A stretch of 64,000 nt of DNA from Caldimonas mangrovi (GTDB taxonomy: Bacteria; Pseudomonadota; Gammaproteobacteria; Burkholderiales; Burkholderiaceae_C), in contig NZ_JAMKFE010000006.1 of NCBI RefSeq assembly GCF_023721835.1, forward strand, positions 1-64,000. The letters run 5' to 3'. Below are positions 10,135 through 18,210 of the stretch, piece by piece. Position numbers and translations under genes: made by a program. Below the pieces are notes generated by a model, which saw nothing but the letters and a program-made list of their open reading frames with translations, did no database searches and was not told where the DNA came from. How positions within the stretch are numbered: position 1 is the first letter of the stretch; each line of letters starts with the position of its first letter.

Positions 10135-11445
10135 TCACTTCGCAGCGGCTTGGCCGCCGGCCTGCCGCATTTCGGCCTCGGCCATCTTCTGCGCCGCCGA
10201 GAGCGCCTCGTCGACCGACATCTGCCCCTCCAGTGCCGCGCCGATGCGCCGGCCGGTCTCGTTGCCGATGGCCTGGAACTCCGGGATCGACGCGAACTGC
10301 ACGCCGACGTAGGGGGACTTCGGCAGCGTGCTGTTGCCGGGGTCGGTGAAGGCGATCGCCATCGCTTCGTGGAAGGCGAAGCCGGCTGCCTGCAGGAACT
10401 CGGGGCGCTTGTAGGTCGAGGTGCGCGTGCCGGTCGGGATGCGCGCCCAGCCATCGGTGCGCGCGACGAGTTCGATGTATTCGCGCGACGTGGCCCAGTT
10501 GACGAAGCGTTGCGCCGCGTCCGCCCGGGTGGTGCCGGCCGGTATGGCCAGGGACCAGGCCCACAGCCAGCTCGCACCCTTGGGCGTCACGGCCGTGGGC
10601 GCCTGCGCGAACGCCACCTTGTCGGCCACCTTGCTCTGCTTCGGATCGCTGACGAACGACGCAGCAATGGTGGCGTCGATCCACATGCCGCATTTGCCGG
10701 CGTTGAACAGCGCGAGGTTCTCGTTGAAGCTGTGGTGTGCCGGCTGCGGTGGGCCGTAGTTCTTCAGCAGGTCGACGTAGAAACCGATGGCGCGCTTCCA
10801 CGGTTCGCTGTCGATGCGAGGGCGCCACGACATGTCGAACCACTGCCCGCCGAAGGTGTTCACCATCGTCGTCAGCAGCGCCATGTTGTCGCCCCAGCCC
10901 GGCTTGCCGCGCAGGCAGATGCCGTAGACGCCGGCAGCCGGGTCGTGCAGCTTGGCCGCCACCTTTTTCACCTCGTCCCAGGTCGGCTGGTAGGACAGCG
11001 CGGCGCCGGCCTTGTGCAGCAGGTCGCGGCGGTACATCAGCATCGAGCTTTCGCCGTAGAAGGGGGCGGCGTAGAGCTTGCCGTCCAGCGACAAGCCCTT
11101 GCGCATCGCCGGCAGCAGGTCCCCGGCGTCGTATCGGTCGTCGGGTTGGAACGGGCGCAACCAGCCCTTGCGCGCCCAGATCGGCACTTCGTACATGCCG
11201 ATGGTGACGACGTCGTACCGGCCGCCCTTGCCGGCGATGTCGGCGCTGACCTGCTCGCGCAGGTCGCCTTCGCTCAGCGTGACCCACTTCACCCGGATGC
11301 CCGGGTTTGCTTTCTCGAAGTGCGGCGTCAACGCCTGCATCCGGATCATGTGGCCGTTGTCGACCGTGGCGATCGAAAGTTCGACGGCACCCGCGCCCGG
11401 CGGGACCAGCAGCGCGGCGCCCAGCGCCCAGGGGTGGAGCTTCAT
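10135..11445 (-). CDS. Third polyol-type ABC substrate-binding protein
   Basis: Diverged paralogue of the two binding proteins at the start of the window, 436 residues, on the opposite strand. It shares long blocks such as GKPGWGDNMALLTTMVNTFGG and SFVSDPKQSKVADKVAFAQAP, but has its own signal peptide (ALGAALLVPPGAGA) and a different C-terminus ending GGQAAAK. The start follows GAGGAGACAGGC. No permease or ATPase lies beside it on this strand, so it probably feeds the SmoFGK channel with another ligand or affinity (inference). It faces the AraC gene convergently with a 21-bp gap. Confidence 0.88.
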   Translation of the reverse strand: MKLHPWALGAALLVPPGAGAVELSIATVDNGHMIRMQALTPHFEKANPGIRVKWVTLSEGDLREQVSADIAGKGGRYDVVTIGMYEVPIWARKGWLRPFQPDDRYDAGDLLPAMRKGLSLDGKLYAAPFYGESSMLMYRRDLLHKAGAALSYQPTWDEVKKVAAKLHDPAAGVYGICLRGKPGWGDNMALLTTMVNTFGGQWFDMSWRPRIDSEPWKRAIGFYVDLLKNYGPPQPAHHSFNENLALFNAGKCGMWIDATIAASFVSDPKQSKVADKVAFAQAPTAVTPKGASWLWAWSLAIPAGTTRADAAQRFVNWATSREYIELVARTDGWARIPTGTRTSTYKRPEFLQAAGFAFHEAMAIAFTDPGNSTLPKSPYVGVQFASIPEFQAIGNETGRRIGAALEGQMSVDEALSAAQKMAEAEMRQAGGQAAAK

Positions 11446-11598
11446 GCCTGTCTCCTCCTCTTTCTCGAGAGGTACTACGGGGAGACGAAGTTACGCCGGT
11501 GCCGGCTGTTGCAGTGATACGCGCTGCAGCCAAGTTCCACCTTCTATTGCGATGAAGCCGCGGGGTTCCACCGAAGGGGGCACCCGGGGGGAGCGCCG

Positions 11599-11709
11599 TC
11601 AGCGTCGACGCGGCGGCGCGGCGCGTCGAGGGCTGCCGCGGTAGGCGCGCCACAGCTTGCCGGCCAGGCCGGAGGTGATCGCGAAGACGAGAAGTTTGCG
11701 CATGAACAT
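11599..11709 (-). CDS. Small 36-residue hydrophobic/basic protein
   Basis: Short ORF with an excellent ribosome site (AAGGAGAA, 7-8 bp before ATG). The product has a hydrophobic N-terminus (LLVFAITSGLAGKLW) and an arginine/proline-rich tail. A second in-frame Met is at 11703. It resembles small single-segment membrane-associated proteins common in Burkholderiales; no function is assigned. It sits alone between the third binding-protein gene and the cytochrome genes. Confidence 0.45.
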   Translation of the reverse strand: MFMRKLLVFAITSGLAGKLWRAYRGSPRRAAPPRRR

Positions 11710-11857
11710 GGAGGGTTCTCCTTGAGGATGGCGACAGGCTGCCACGGGCACGCGCCGGACGATGTCGGCCCCCCGGACGGCAGGGTGTCGGCGCCGGACG
11801 ACGCAGGGCAGCAGGGACAAGCGCGTGTGCGGGCCGCCACGCTGGTATCGTCGCTGC

Positions 11858-12583
11858 ATGCCTCGCGCTTCACTTCTCCTGGGGCTGGCGGCCGCGCTGC
11901 TGAGCGGCGCCGGCGCAGCCGCTGCACAACCTGCCGGGGCCCGGGTGCCCGACACCATCGCCGAGCGGGTGCGTGCCTGCACCGTGTGCCACGGCAAGGA
12001 AGGCCGGGCCACCAACGAAGGCTATTTCCCGCGCATCGCCGGCAAGCCCGCCGGCTACCTCTACCAGCAACTGCTCAATTTCCGCGAGGGCCGGCGCCAT
12101 TACGCGCTGATGACCTACCTGGTCGAGCACCTGAGCGACGACTACCTGATGGAGATCGCGCAGTACTTTTCTGCGCTGGACCTTCCCTATCCGCCGCCGC
12201 AAACCGTGGCCGCCGCACCCGAGGTGCTCGCACGCGGCGAAGCGCTGGTGTTGCGCGGAGACCCGGCGCGCCGGCTGCCGGCGTGTGTCCAGTGTCACGG
12301 CGAGGCGCTGATGGGCGTGAGCCCGGCGGTCCCCGGCCTGCTCGGCCTGCCGCGCGACTACCTCAACGGCCAGTTGGGCGCTTGGAAGACCGGGCAGCGC
12401 CGCGCCGCCGCACCGGATTGCATGGCGAAGATCGCCGCGGCGCTGACGCCCGACGAGATCGCCTCGGTCTCGACGTGGCTGTCGTCGCAGCCGGTGCGTG
12501 CAGGTGCCAAGCCGGCCGGCGCTCTGCCGGGCCGGTTGCCGATGCCTTGCGGTGGCGTGTCCACCGAGGAGGCGGCGCGATGA
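11858..12583 (+). CDS. Diheme cytochrome c (c4-like)
   Basis: Periplasmic electron carrier of 241 residues with a signal peptide (about residues 1-24) and two CxxCH heme sites, C41-H45 (CTVCH) and C143-H147 (CVQCH), in two similar halves as in cytochrome c4. The in-frame ORF extends upstream, but the ATG at 11858 directly precedes the signal peptide. The next cytochrome gene overlaps its stop (ATGA), so the two form an operon. No dehydrogenase subunit is adjacent. Confidence 0.85.
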   Translation: MPRASLLLGLAAALLSGAGAAAAQPAGARVPDTIAERVRACTVCHGKEGRATNEGYFPRIAGKPAGYLYQQLLNFREGRRHYALMTYLVEHLSDDYLMEIAQYFSALDLPYPPPQTVAAAPEVLARGEALVLRGDPARRLPACVQCHGEALMGVSPAVPGLLGLPRDYLNGQLGAWKTGQRRAAAPDCMAKIAAALTPDEIASVSTWLSSQPVRAGAKPAGALPGRLPMPCGGVSTEEAAR

Positions 12584-13866
12584 AGCGGCGCTGGCGCCAT
12601 GCACTGATCGGCGTGCTGGCGGTGTGCGTGCTGGCTGCGGCGGCTGTCTGGGCGCTCAACCAGCGCGACGAGTCGCCGGTGCGCGAGCACCAGCGTTTCG
12701 CGCCGACGCCGGCGCAGATCGAACGCGGCCGCTATCTGGCAAGCGCCGGCAACTGCGTCGCCTGCCACACCGCGCGCGGCGGTGCCGAATACGCTGGCGG
12801 GCGCGGCATCGACACGCCGTTCGGCACCCTCTATGCCAGCAACCTGACGCCGGACGCCGACACCGGCCTGGGCCGCTGGACGCCCGACCACTTCTGGCGC
12901 GCGCTGCACAACGGGCGCTCGCGCGACGGGCGCCTGTTGTACCCGGCTTTTCCGTACCCCAACTACACGCAGGTCACCCGCGAGGACGCCGACGCGCTGT
13001 TCGCCTTCTTGCTGAGCCTGCCGCCGGTGGCCCAGGAAAACCGGCCGCATGCGCTGCGCTTCCCGTACAACCTGCAGGCGTCGCTGGCCGTCTGGCGGGC
13101 CTTGTTCTTCTCGCCCGGCGAGTTCGAGCCGCAGCCCGGCAAAACGGCTGCCTGGAACCGTGGGGCCTATCTGGTGCGAGGCCTCGGCCACTGCACGGCC
13201 TGCCACGGTGCACGCAACCTGTTCGGTGCGATCGGCGGTGGGCTGGAACTCGGCGGCGGGCTGATTCCGATGCAGAACTGGTATGCACCGTCGCTCGCGG
13301 CCGCGCAGGAAGCGAGCGTCGCGGCCTGGGACGCCGCCCACGTCGCACAGCTGTTGAAGACCGGCGTCTCGCCGCAGGCGTCGGTGATGGGGCCGATGGC
13401 CGAAGTGGTGTTTCGCAGCACGCAGCATCTGAGCGACGCCGACGCGCAGGCGATGGCCGTGTTCCTGAAAGACCTGCCGCAGGCGCCGCCACCCGAGCCG
13501 CGCGACGAGCCCATCGTGCGCGACCGGGAGCAGATGTCACGCGGCGGCAAGCTCTACGAGCAGCACTGCGCGCAGTGCCATGGCGAGTCGGGCGAAGGCG
13601 CCGCCGGTGCCTACCCGCGGCTGGCCGGCAACCGCGCGGTGACGATGGCCGTGCCCGCCAACCTGATCCGCGTGGTGCTCAGTGGTGGGTACCCGCCAGC
13701 GACGACGGGCAACCCGCGGCCCTACGGCATGCCGCCGTTCAGCCAGGTGTTGAACGACGCCGACGTGGCCGCGGTCGTCACCTACGTGCGCGGGGCCTGG
13801 GGCAACGACGCCGAACCGGTGTCGCACTTCGACGTCTACCGGAACCGGCGCGGCGCGGCGAATTGA
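12580..13866 (+). CDS. Triheme cytochrome c (alcohol/gluconate dehydrogenase cytochrome-subunit type)
   Basis: Membrane-anchored periplasmic cytochrome of 428 residues. An N-terminal hydrophobic anchor (IGVLAVCVLAAAAVWAL) precedes three heme sites: C59-H63 (CVACH), C205-H209 (CTACH) and C330-H334 (CAQCH). The layout matches the cytochrome subunits of acetic-acid-bacterial alcohol dehydrogenase and of gluconate 2-dehydrogenase, which pass electrons to ubiquinone. No partner dehydrogenase is in the window, so the donor is unknown; a periplasmic polyol or aldose dehydrogenase encoded elsewhere is possible (inference). Confidence 0.87.
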   Translation: MKRRWRHALIGVLAVCVLAAAAVWALNQRDESPVREHQRFAPTPAQIERGRYLASAGNCVACHTARGGAEYAGGRGIDTPFGTLYASNLTPDADTGLGRWTPDHFWRALHNGRSRDGRLLYPAFPYPNYTQVTREDADALFAFLLSLPPVAQENRPHALRFPYNLQASLAVWRALFFSPGEFEPQPGKTAAWNRGAYLVRGLGHCTACHGARNLFGAIGGGLELGGGLIPMQNWYAPSLAAAQEASVAAWDAAHVAQLLKTGVSPQASVMGPMAEVVFRSTQHLSDADAQAMAVFLKDLPQAPPPEPRDEPIVRDREQMSRGGKLYEQHCAQCHGESGEGAAGAYPRLAGNRAVTMAVPANLIRVVLSGGYPPATTGNPRPYGMPPFSQVLNDADVAAVVTYVRGAWGNDAEPVSHFDVYRNRRGAAN

Positions 13867-13871
13867 GGCGC

Positions 13872-14354
13872 TCAAGCCGCCGCGAGCATCGAGCCGCGGC
13901 ACTCGGCGGCTCCGCAGCAGCACACGAACGCCGACGGTTCCGGCGCCTCGGCGTCGAGCGAATAGTCGAGGAACAGCTCCTCGCCGGGCTCGATATCGTG
14001 CAGCGTCTCGATGCAGATCACCGGGACGCCGTCGTCGCCGTCGACCTCGTAGGCCGCGCAGTTCGGTGCACAGGAGTGATTGATGTGCTGCGTCGCGTTG
14101 CCGCCTTCGGAGCCGTCGATCAGCGAGCCGTCGGACAGGCCGAAGACGTAGGTCAGCGACTGGTTCCAGCGGCGTGATTTCGCCTCGGCTTCCGAGTAGC
14201 GCCGCCCTTCGTAGGTGCCGATCACGCGGCCGGCGGGCAGGGGGCGCAGCGCGAAGACACCGAGGCCGTGCACCGGGCTGTTGCGCACTTGAACGTGGTG
14301 GAGCAGGGTGGCCGGAGCGGTCGCCGGTTCGGCCTGGAATGCTTGCGTCGTCAT
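13872..14354 (-). CDS. SET-domain protein (lysine methyltransferase fold)
   Basis: Single-domain SET protein of 160 residues. Diagnostic motifs are present: GLGVFAL near the start, NHSCAPNC (AdoMet/Lys site), ELFLDYS with the catalytic-type Tyr, and a Cys-rich post-SET tail (CCCGAAECRG). The ATG at 14354 is chosen because homology begins soon after it. Bacterial stand-alone SET proteins are thought to methylate proteins; no substrate can be read here. It is convergent with the triheme cytochrome gene (5-bp gap). Confidence 0.82.
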   Translation of the reverse strand: MTTQAFQAEPATAPATLLHHVQVRNSPVHGLGVFALRPLPAGRVIGTYEGRRYSEAEAKSRRWNQSLTYVFGLSDGSLIDGSEGGNATQHINHSCAPNCAAYEVDGDDGVPVICIETLHDIEPGEELFLDYSLDAEAPEPSAFVCCCGAAECRGSMLAAA

Positions 14355-14515
14355 CGAGGATGCGGTGGGGGAAAGGCGCGCATTCTCGCTGCGCCTCGCA
14401 GGCGTGGCGCAGGTATCCCTACAAAGTTTCGGGCACCATGCCGGGGCAGTGCGCTGCAACCGCGCAGCGCCGGCCTTACCATCGCGGCGGACCGACTTTC
14501 CCGCACGAGGCAGGC

Positions 14516-15457
14516 ATGCAAACACCGTCACCCCCAGGGCCGCGCGACGGCCGCCGCTGGAAGATCGCCGTGATGGGCGCCGGCGCCGTCGGCTGCTACT
14601 ACGGCGGCATGCTCGCGCGCGCCGGTCACGAGGTGGTGCTGATCGGCCGGCCCGAGCACGTGCAGGCGATCGAGCGCGAGGGCCTGCGCCTGGAGACACG
14701 TGCCTTCGACGAACGCGTGCGGCTGGCGGCAAGTACCGAGGCGAGCGCCGTGCAAGGTGCGCACCTGGTGCTGTTCTGCGTGAAGTCCACCGACACCGAA
14801 GCCGCGGGTGAGCAGATGAAGCGCAGCCTCGCCCCTGACGCCTTGCTGCTCAGCCTGCAGAACGGTGTCGACAACGCCGACCGCTTGCGCGCGGTGGTCA
14901 CGCAGGAAGTGGCCGCCGCGGTCGTCTACGTCGCCACCGAGATGGCCGGTCCCGGGCATGTCAGGCATCACGGTCGCGGCGAACTGGTGATCGAGCCGTC
15001 CAGCACCGGTGCGGCGGTCGCGCAGATGCTGGCCGGCGCCGGTGTGCCGACCGAGATTTCGGACAACGTGCGCGGCTCGCTGTGGGCCAAGCTGGTCCTC
15101 AACTGCGCCTACAACGCGCTGTCGGCGGTTTCGCAGCTGCCGTATGGCCGTCTGGTGCAGGGCGATGGCGTCGAGGCGGTGATGCACGACGTGGTGGCCG
15201 AATGCCTCGCCGTGGCCCGTGCCGACGGCGTGCAGGTGCCCGGCGAGGTTGCCGTGGCGGTGCGCCGTATCGCCGAGACCATGCCGGCGCAATACTCGTC
15301 GACCGCGCAAGACCTGGCGCGCGGCAAACGCACCGAAATCGACCATTTGAACGGCCTGGTGGTACGACGCGGCGAGGCGCTCGGCGTGCCGACGCCGGCC
15401 AACCGCGTGCTGTACACGCTGGTGAAGCTGATCGAAGGCAAGCAGGCGTCAGCGTGA
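14516..15457 (+). CDS. panE: Ketopantoate reductase family protein (2-dehydropantoate 2-reductase)
   Basis: NADP-dependent reductase of 313 residues. The N-terminal Rossmann motif is GAGAVGCYYGG, followed by LFCVKSTDT and SLQNGVDN. The C-terminal domain has WAKLVLNCAYNALSAV with the catalytic Lys, then the RIAE and RGKRTEIDHLNG blocks. PanE makes pantoate for coenzyme A; several paralogues are common in Burkholderiales and some act on other 2-oxo acids, so the pathway role is not certain. It stands alone. Confidence 0.85.
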   Translation: MQTPSPPGPRDGRRWKIAVMGAGAVGCYYGGMLARAGHEVVLIGRPEHVQAIEREGLRLETRAFDERVRLAASTEASAVQGAHLVLFCVKSTDTEAAGEQMKRSLAPDALLLSLQNGVDNADRLRAVVTQEVAAAVVYVATEMAGPGHVRHHGRGELVIEPSSTGAAVAQMLAGAGVPTEISDNVRGSLWAKLVLNCAYNALSAVSQLPYGRLVQGDGVEAVMHDVVAECLAVARADGVQVPGEVAVAVRRIAETMPAQYSSTAQDLARGKRTEIDHLNGLVVRRGEALGVPTPANRVLYTLVKLIEGKQASA

Positions 15458-15599
15458 GCGTGCCGCCGCGGCGGCGGGCGAGGACTTTTTACACCGCGGT
15501 GTAGCCCCTACCGCCCTTCGCACCTGGCCCGGGGCCGGGCCACCTTTGCGGACTGGGCACAGGTGTTGCCGTTGTCCATGCATGCAGGCGCCGTCTACT

Positions 15600-15785
15600 C
15601 TGTTCAAGCGTGAAGGGGGCCGGGCCGGCCGCCACGGCACCGGCGAGCGTCCGACGGGCGCATGGACCGCACGCCAGCAGGTCCAGCCGGCCGTGCTGGC
15701 GCTGCCGCACGGTGGCGTGCCGGCGGCCCATGAGGCCGATTTTCGGCCTGCGTTCTCGGCGGCCGCGCCCGCGCGGCGGGAGTGA
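15600..15785 (+). pseudogene. Remnant of a phosphoribosyltransferase domain
   Basis: In the frame 15546-15785 the translation LFKREGGRAGRHG...VLALPHGGVPAAHEAD resembles the start of phosphoribosyltransferases that are commonly fused to a C-terminal dienelactone-hydrolase-type domain (LALPRGGVPVA motif). Only about 60 codons remain before the frame ends, and the hydrolase domain continues in another frame at 15790. I infer an internal deletion plus frame change in an ancestral fusion gene. The rest of the 15458-15789 gap shows nothing else except a perfect 14-bp palindrome at 15490-15503. Confidence 0.45.
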
Positions 15786-15789
15786 GCGG

Positions 15790-16449
15790 GTGGGGCGCCA
15801 GTTGCAGGAAGAAGTGCTGATCCCGCCCGAAGGTCTGGCCGGGGTGCTGGCCGTGCCGGAAGGCGCGCGTGGCCTGGTGGCCTTCGCCCACGGCAGCGGC
15901 AGCGGCCGCATGAGCCCGCGCAACCGGCATGTGGCCGCCGAGCTGCAGCGCGCGCATTTTGCGACCTTGCTGCTCGACCTGCTGACGCCCGACGAGGAGC
16001 GTCGGCGCGAGAACGTGTTCGACATCACCTTGCTGGCGGCACGGCTCGGCAGCGCGACGAGATGGGCGCGCACCGACGAGCGCACGGCACCGCTGGCTGT
16101 CGCCTACTTCGGTGCCAGCACCGGGGCTGCGGCGGCCCTCGTCGCGGCGGCTCACGGCGAGAACGGCGCTGCCGCGGTCGTGTCGCGCGGCGGGCGGCCT
16201 GACCTGGCCGGCCCGGCACTGTCCAAGGTGCGGGCGCCGACACTGCTGATCGTGGGCCGCCTCGACGCGCCCGTGATCCCGCTGAACCGGCAGGCCTACG
16301 ACCAGCTGCGGTGCGAGAAGGAGCTGTCGATCGTCGAGGGCGCAGGGCATCTGTTCGAGGAGGCCGGGACGCTGGACGCGGTGGTGCGGCTGGCCGCGGC
16401 CTGGTTCGAGCGCTTCGTGCCGGCGGCGTCGGCGCGACGCGACGAATAG
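15790..16449 (+). CDS. Dienelactone-hydrolase-like alpha/beta hydrolase
   Basis: Alpha/beta hydrolase of about 219 residues from the GTG at 15790 (GGGAG lies about 10 bp upstream); longer in-frame starts exist but lack homology. Motifs are FAHGSGSGRMSPRNRHVA, LLLDLLTPDEE, the nucleophile elbow FGASTGAAAAL and the late GAGHLFEE with the catalytic His. This is the C-terminal half of the phosphoribosyltransferase-hydrolase fusion family; here the N-terminal half survives only as a remnant upstream. Substrate unknown. Confidence 0.75.
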   Translation: MGRQLQEEVLIPPEGLAGVLAVPEGARGLVAFAHGSGSGRMSPRNRHVAAELQRAHFATLLLDLLTPDEERRRENVFDITLLAARLGSATRWARTDERTAPLAVAYFGASTGAAAALVAAAHGENGAAAVVSRGGRPDLAGPALSKVRAPTLLIVGRLDAPVIPLNRQAYDQLRCEKELSIVEGAGHLFEEAGTLDAVVRLAAAWFERFVPAASARRDE

Positions 16450-16512
16450 GCCTGGCGTCGACGGGCGCCAGCGTCGATCACTGTCACTGACAGGCCCAGG
16501 AAGGAGAACCTC

Positions 16513-17094
16513 ATGAGAGATCTGTTTTCGACCCTTGCCGCACTCGCTGCGGGTGCCGCCGCGATGTATTACCTCGACCCGCAGATGGGCCGCCGCCGCA
16601 GGGCCGTCGCGCGGGACCGCTTGGTCTCGGTCTCGCACGATGCCGGTGACTTTGCACAGGCCAAGGGCCGGCGCGCGGGCGACCGGCTCAAGGGCGCGTG
16701 GGCGCAGATCGCCGGTTCGTCGGCGCCGAGCAGCGATGCCCAGTTGCGCGAGCGCATTCGTTCCCGTCTGGGCCGCACCATCAGCCATCCGCGAGCGGTG
16801 CAGGTGGATGTCGTCGGCGGGCAGGTGTGTCTGCGCGGCGATCTCCTGGCGCAGGAACTCGACGACCTGCTGACGACGGTATCGGGGATGCGGGGCGTGC
16901 GCGGCATCGACAACCAGCTGTCGGCGCATGCGTCGGCGCAAGGCATCTCGCAGTTGCAGGGCAGCGGCCGCGCGCCGCGCGGCAGCAGTGCCAGGGGCGC
17001 GGCACTGCCGCTGGTGGCTCTGGCGGCACCGGTGGCCGCTGTCGCGTTGCTCGCGGCTGCCCGCAGGCCGGGCCGCCCCTACGACCTGCCCTGA
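16513..17094 (+). CDS. BON-domain protein
   Basis: Protein of 193 residues, start preceded by AAGGAGAACCTC. The N-terminus is hydrophobic (STLAALAAGAAAMYYL) followed by GRRRR. One BON domain spans about residues 76-143 (RIRSRLGRTISHPRAVQVDV, GGQVCLRGDLL, GVRGIDNQL), a fold linked to membrane phospholipid contact. A second hydrophobic stretch is at the C-terminus (LPLVALAAPVAAVALLAA). It is probably an envelope protein; exact role unknown. Confidence 0.8.
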   Translation: MRDLFSTLAALAAGAAAMYYLDPQMGRRRRAVARDRLVSVSHDAGDFAQAKGRRAGDRLKGAWAQIAGSSAPSSDAQLRERIRSRLGRTISHPRAVQVDVVGGQVCLRGDLLAQELDDLLTTVSGMRGVRGIDNQLSAHASAQGISQLQGSGRAPRGSSARGAALPLVALAAPVAAVALLAAARRPGRPYDLP

Positions 17095-17149
17095 GCCGGC
17101 CGTGCCGGCGCTCCTTCGACACCCTGGGCACGGCATGCCTGGGCGGCAC

Positions 17150-17482
17150 TCATGCGCCGTGCACCTGCCGGTGCAGATCGCGGATCTCGGCGTGCGCGTC
17201 CTCGAGCGTGGCCGCCATCGCATGCTGCGCCAGCGGGTCGTTCCCGGCCAGTTCCAGCGCGTCGCGGCTGATCCGTTCCAGTTCGTCCAGGGTGCGGCTC
17301 AACTGTGCATTGCCGCCGCCCAGCAGGTGGACCGAGCGCAGGCGGTGCGCGCATTCGGTCAGCCGTTGCACGCCGTCGGCCACAGGAGGCGGAATGCCCG
17401 GCTCGTCGCACGCAGCGCGTGCCACCTCGACCATTCCCTCGATCTCGGATATGCGGGCATAGACCTCGGTATCGACGTTCAT
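17150..17482 (-). CDS. Hypothetical helical protein
   Basis: Protein of 110 residues starting MNVDTEVYARISEIEGMVEVA. It is rich in Ala, Glu, Leu and Arg and looks entirely alpha-helical, with an amphipathic pattern such as LSRTLDELERISRDALEL. No signal peptide, cysteine or known motif is seen. An upstream in-frame start (17512) is possible, but GGGAG lies near the ATG at 17482. It is convergent with the BON gene. Not recognised. Confidence 0.55.
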   Translation of the reverse strand: MNVDTEVYARISEIEGMVEVARAACDEPGIPPPVADGVQRLTECAHRLRSVHLLGGGNAQLSRTLDELERISRDALELAGNDPLAQHAMAATLEDAHAEIRDLHRQVHGA

Positions 17483-17613
17483 TCGTGCGGCTCCCGTCGC
17501 AACATGCAGCACTCGAGATGCGGGCCAATATCGTGCCGGGCGCGGCGCTGCCCGGCAACGGGCGTGCTACTTGCAAAAGGGGCATGCGATCGCGCCCGAC
17601 GCGAGGAGCGGCT

Positions 17614-18210
17614 TTGAGCGCTCGCCAGGATCTGGGCCTGCACGATCATTGGCACGGCTTTGGCGCCGAGGCCTTCCCCGCTACCAGCTGGTGCGTACAC
17701 GAAGGCGTGTTCGAGGCCGTCCCCGAGGCACCGCGGGTCGACCTGGTGTCGCGTGCCTGCTATGGCGACTTCACGTTCGAGTTCGAATGGGCGCTGCCGG
17801 CCGGTGGCAATTCAGGCGTGTTGTACCGGGTGCGAGAAACGGCCGGAGCCGCTTGGCAGAGCGGCCCCGAAATGCAGTTGCTCGACGACGCACGCCATCC
17901 CGACGGGCGCGAACCGACCACCCGCTGCGGTGCGCTGTACGGGTTGCTGGCGCCGCGGCCGGTCGATGTCATCGCGGCCGACCGGTTCATTGCCGGCCGC
18001 ATCGTCGTGAGCGGCTGGCGTGTCGAGCATTGGCTGGGCCCGCACTGCGTGCTGGCGTGCGATCTCTCGGATCCGGAGCTGCGCGAGCGCATCGCCTGCA
18101 GCAAGTTCAAGGATTTCCCGACGTTTGCGCAAGAGCGCGAGGGACATGTGGTGCTGCAACACCACGGCGATGCGGTTCGCTTCAGACACTTGCGCATTGA
18201 GCGCGGCTAG
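17614..18210 (+). CDS. DUF1080 / 3-keto-disaccharide hydrolase-like protein
   Basis: Beta-jelly-roll (concanavalin-like) protein of about 198 residues. Blocks typical of DUF1080 are WCVHEGVFE, DFTFEFEWALPAGGNSGVLYRV, GPEMQLLDD and the C-terminal FKDFPTFAQEREGHVVLQHHG...FRHLRI. The TTG at 17614 is chosen because GAGGAG lies 5 bp upstream; an ATG at 17584 is the alternative. No clear signal peptide is seen, unlike many family members. It overlaps the convergent ATP-grasp-like gene by 4 bp. Carbohydrate-related hydrolysis or binding is a family-level inference. Confidence 0.72.
   Translation: MSARQDLGLHDHWHGFGAEAFPATSWCVHEGVFEAVPEAPRVDLVSRACYGDFTFEFEWALPAGGNSGVLYRVRETAGAAWQSGPEMQLLDDARHPDGREPTTRCGALYGLLAPRPVDVIAADRFIAGRIVVSGWRVEHWLGPHCVLACDLSDPELRERIACSKFKDFPTFAQEREGHVVLQHHGDAVRFRHLRIERG

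Noticed and set aside
15490-15503. Perfect palindrome TACACCGCGGTGTA as terminator of panE
   Set aside because: The T run lies before, not after, the palindrome on the plus strand, and no T run follows on the minus strand. It may be a protein site, but nothing supports a specific one.
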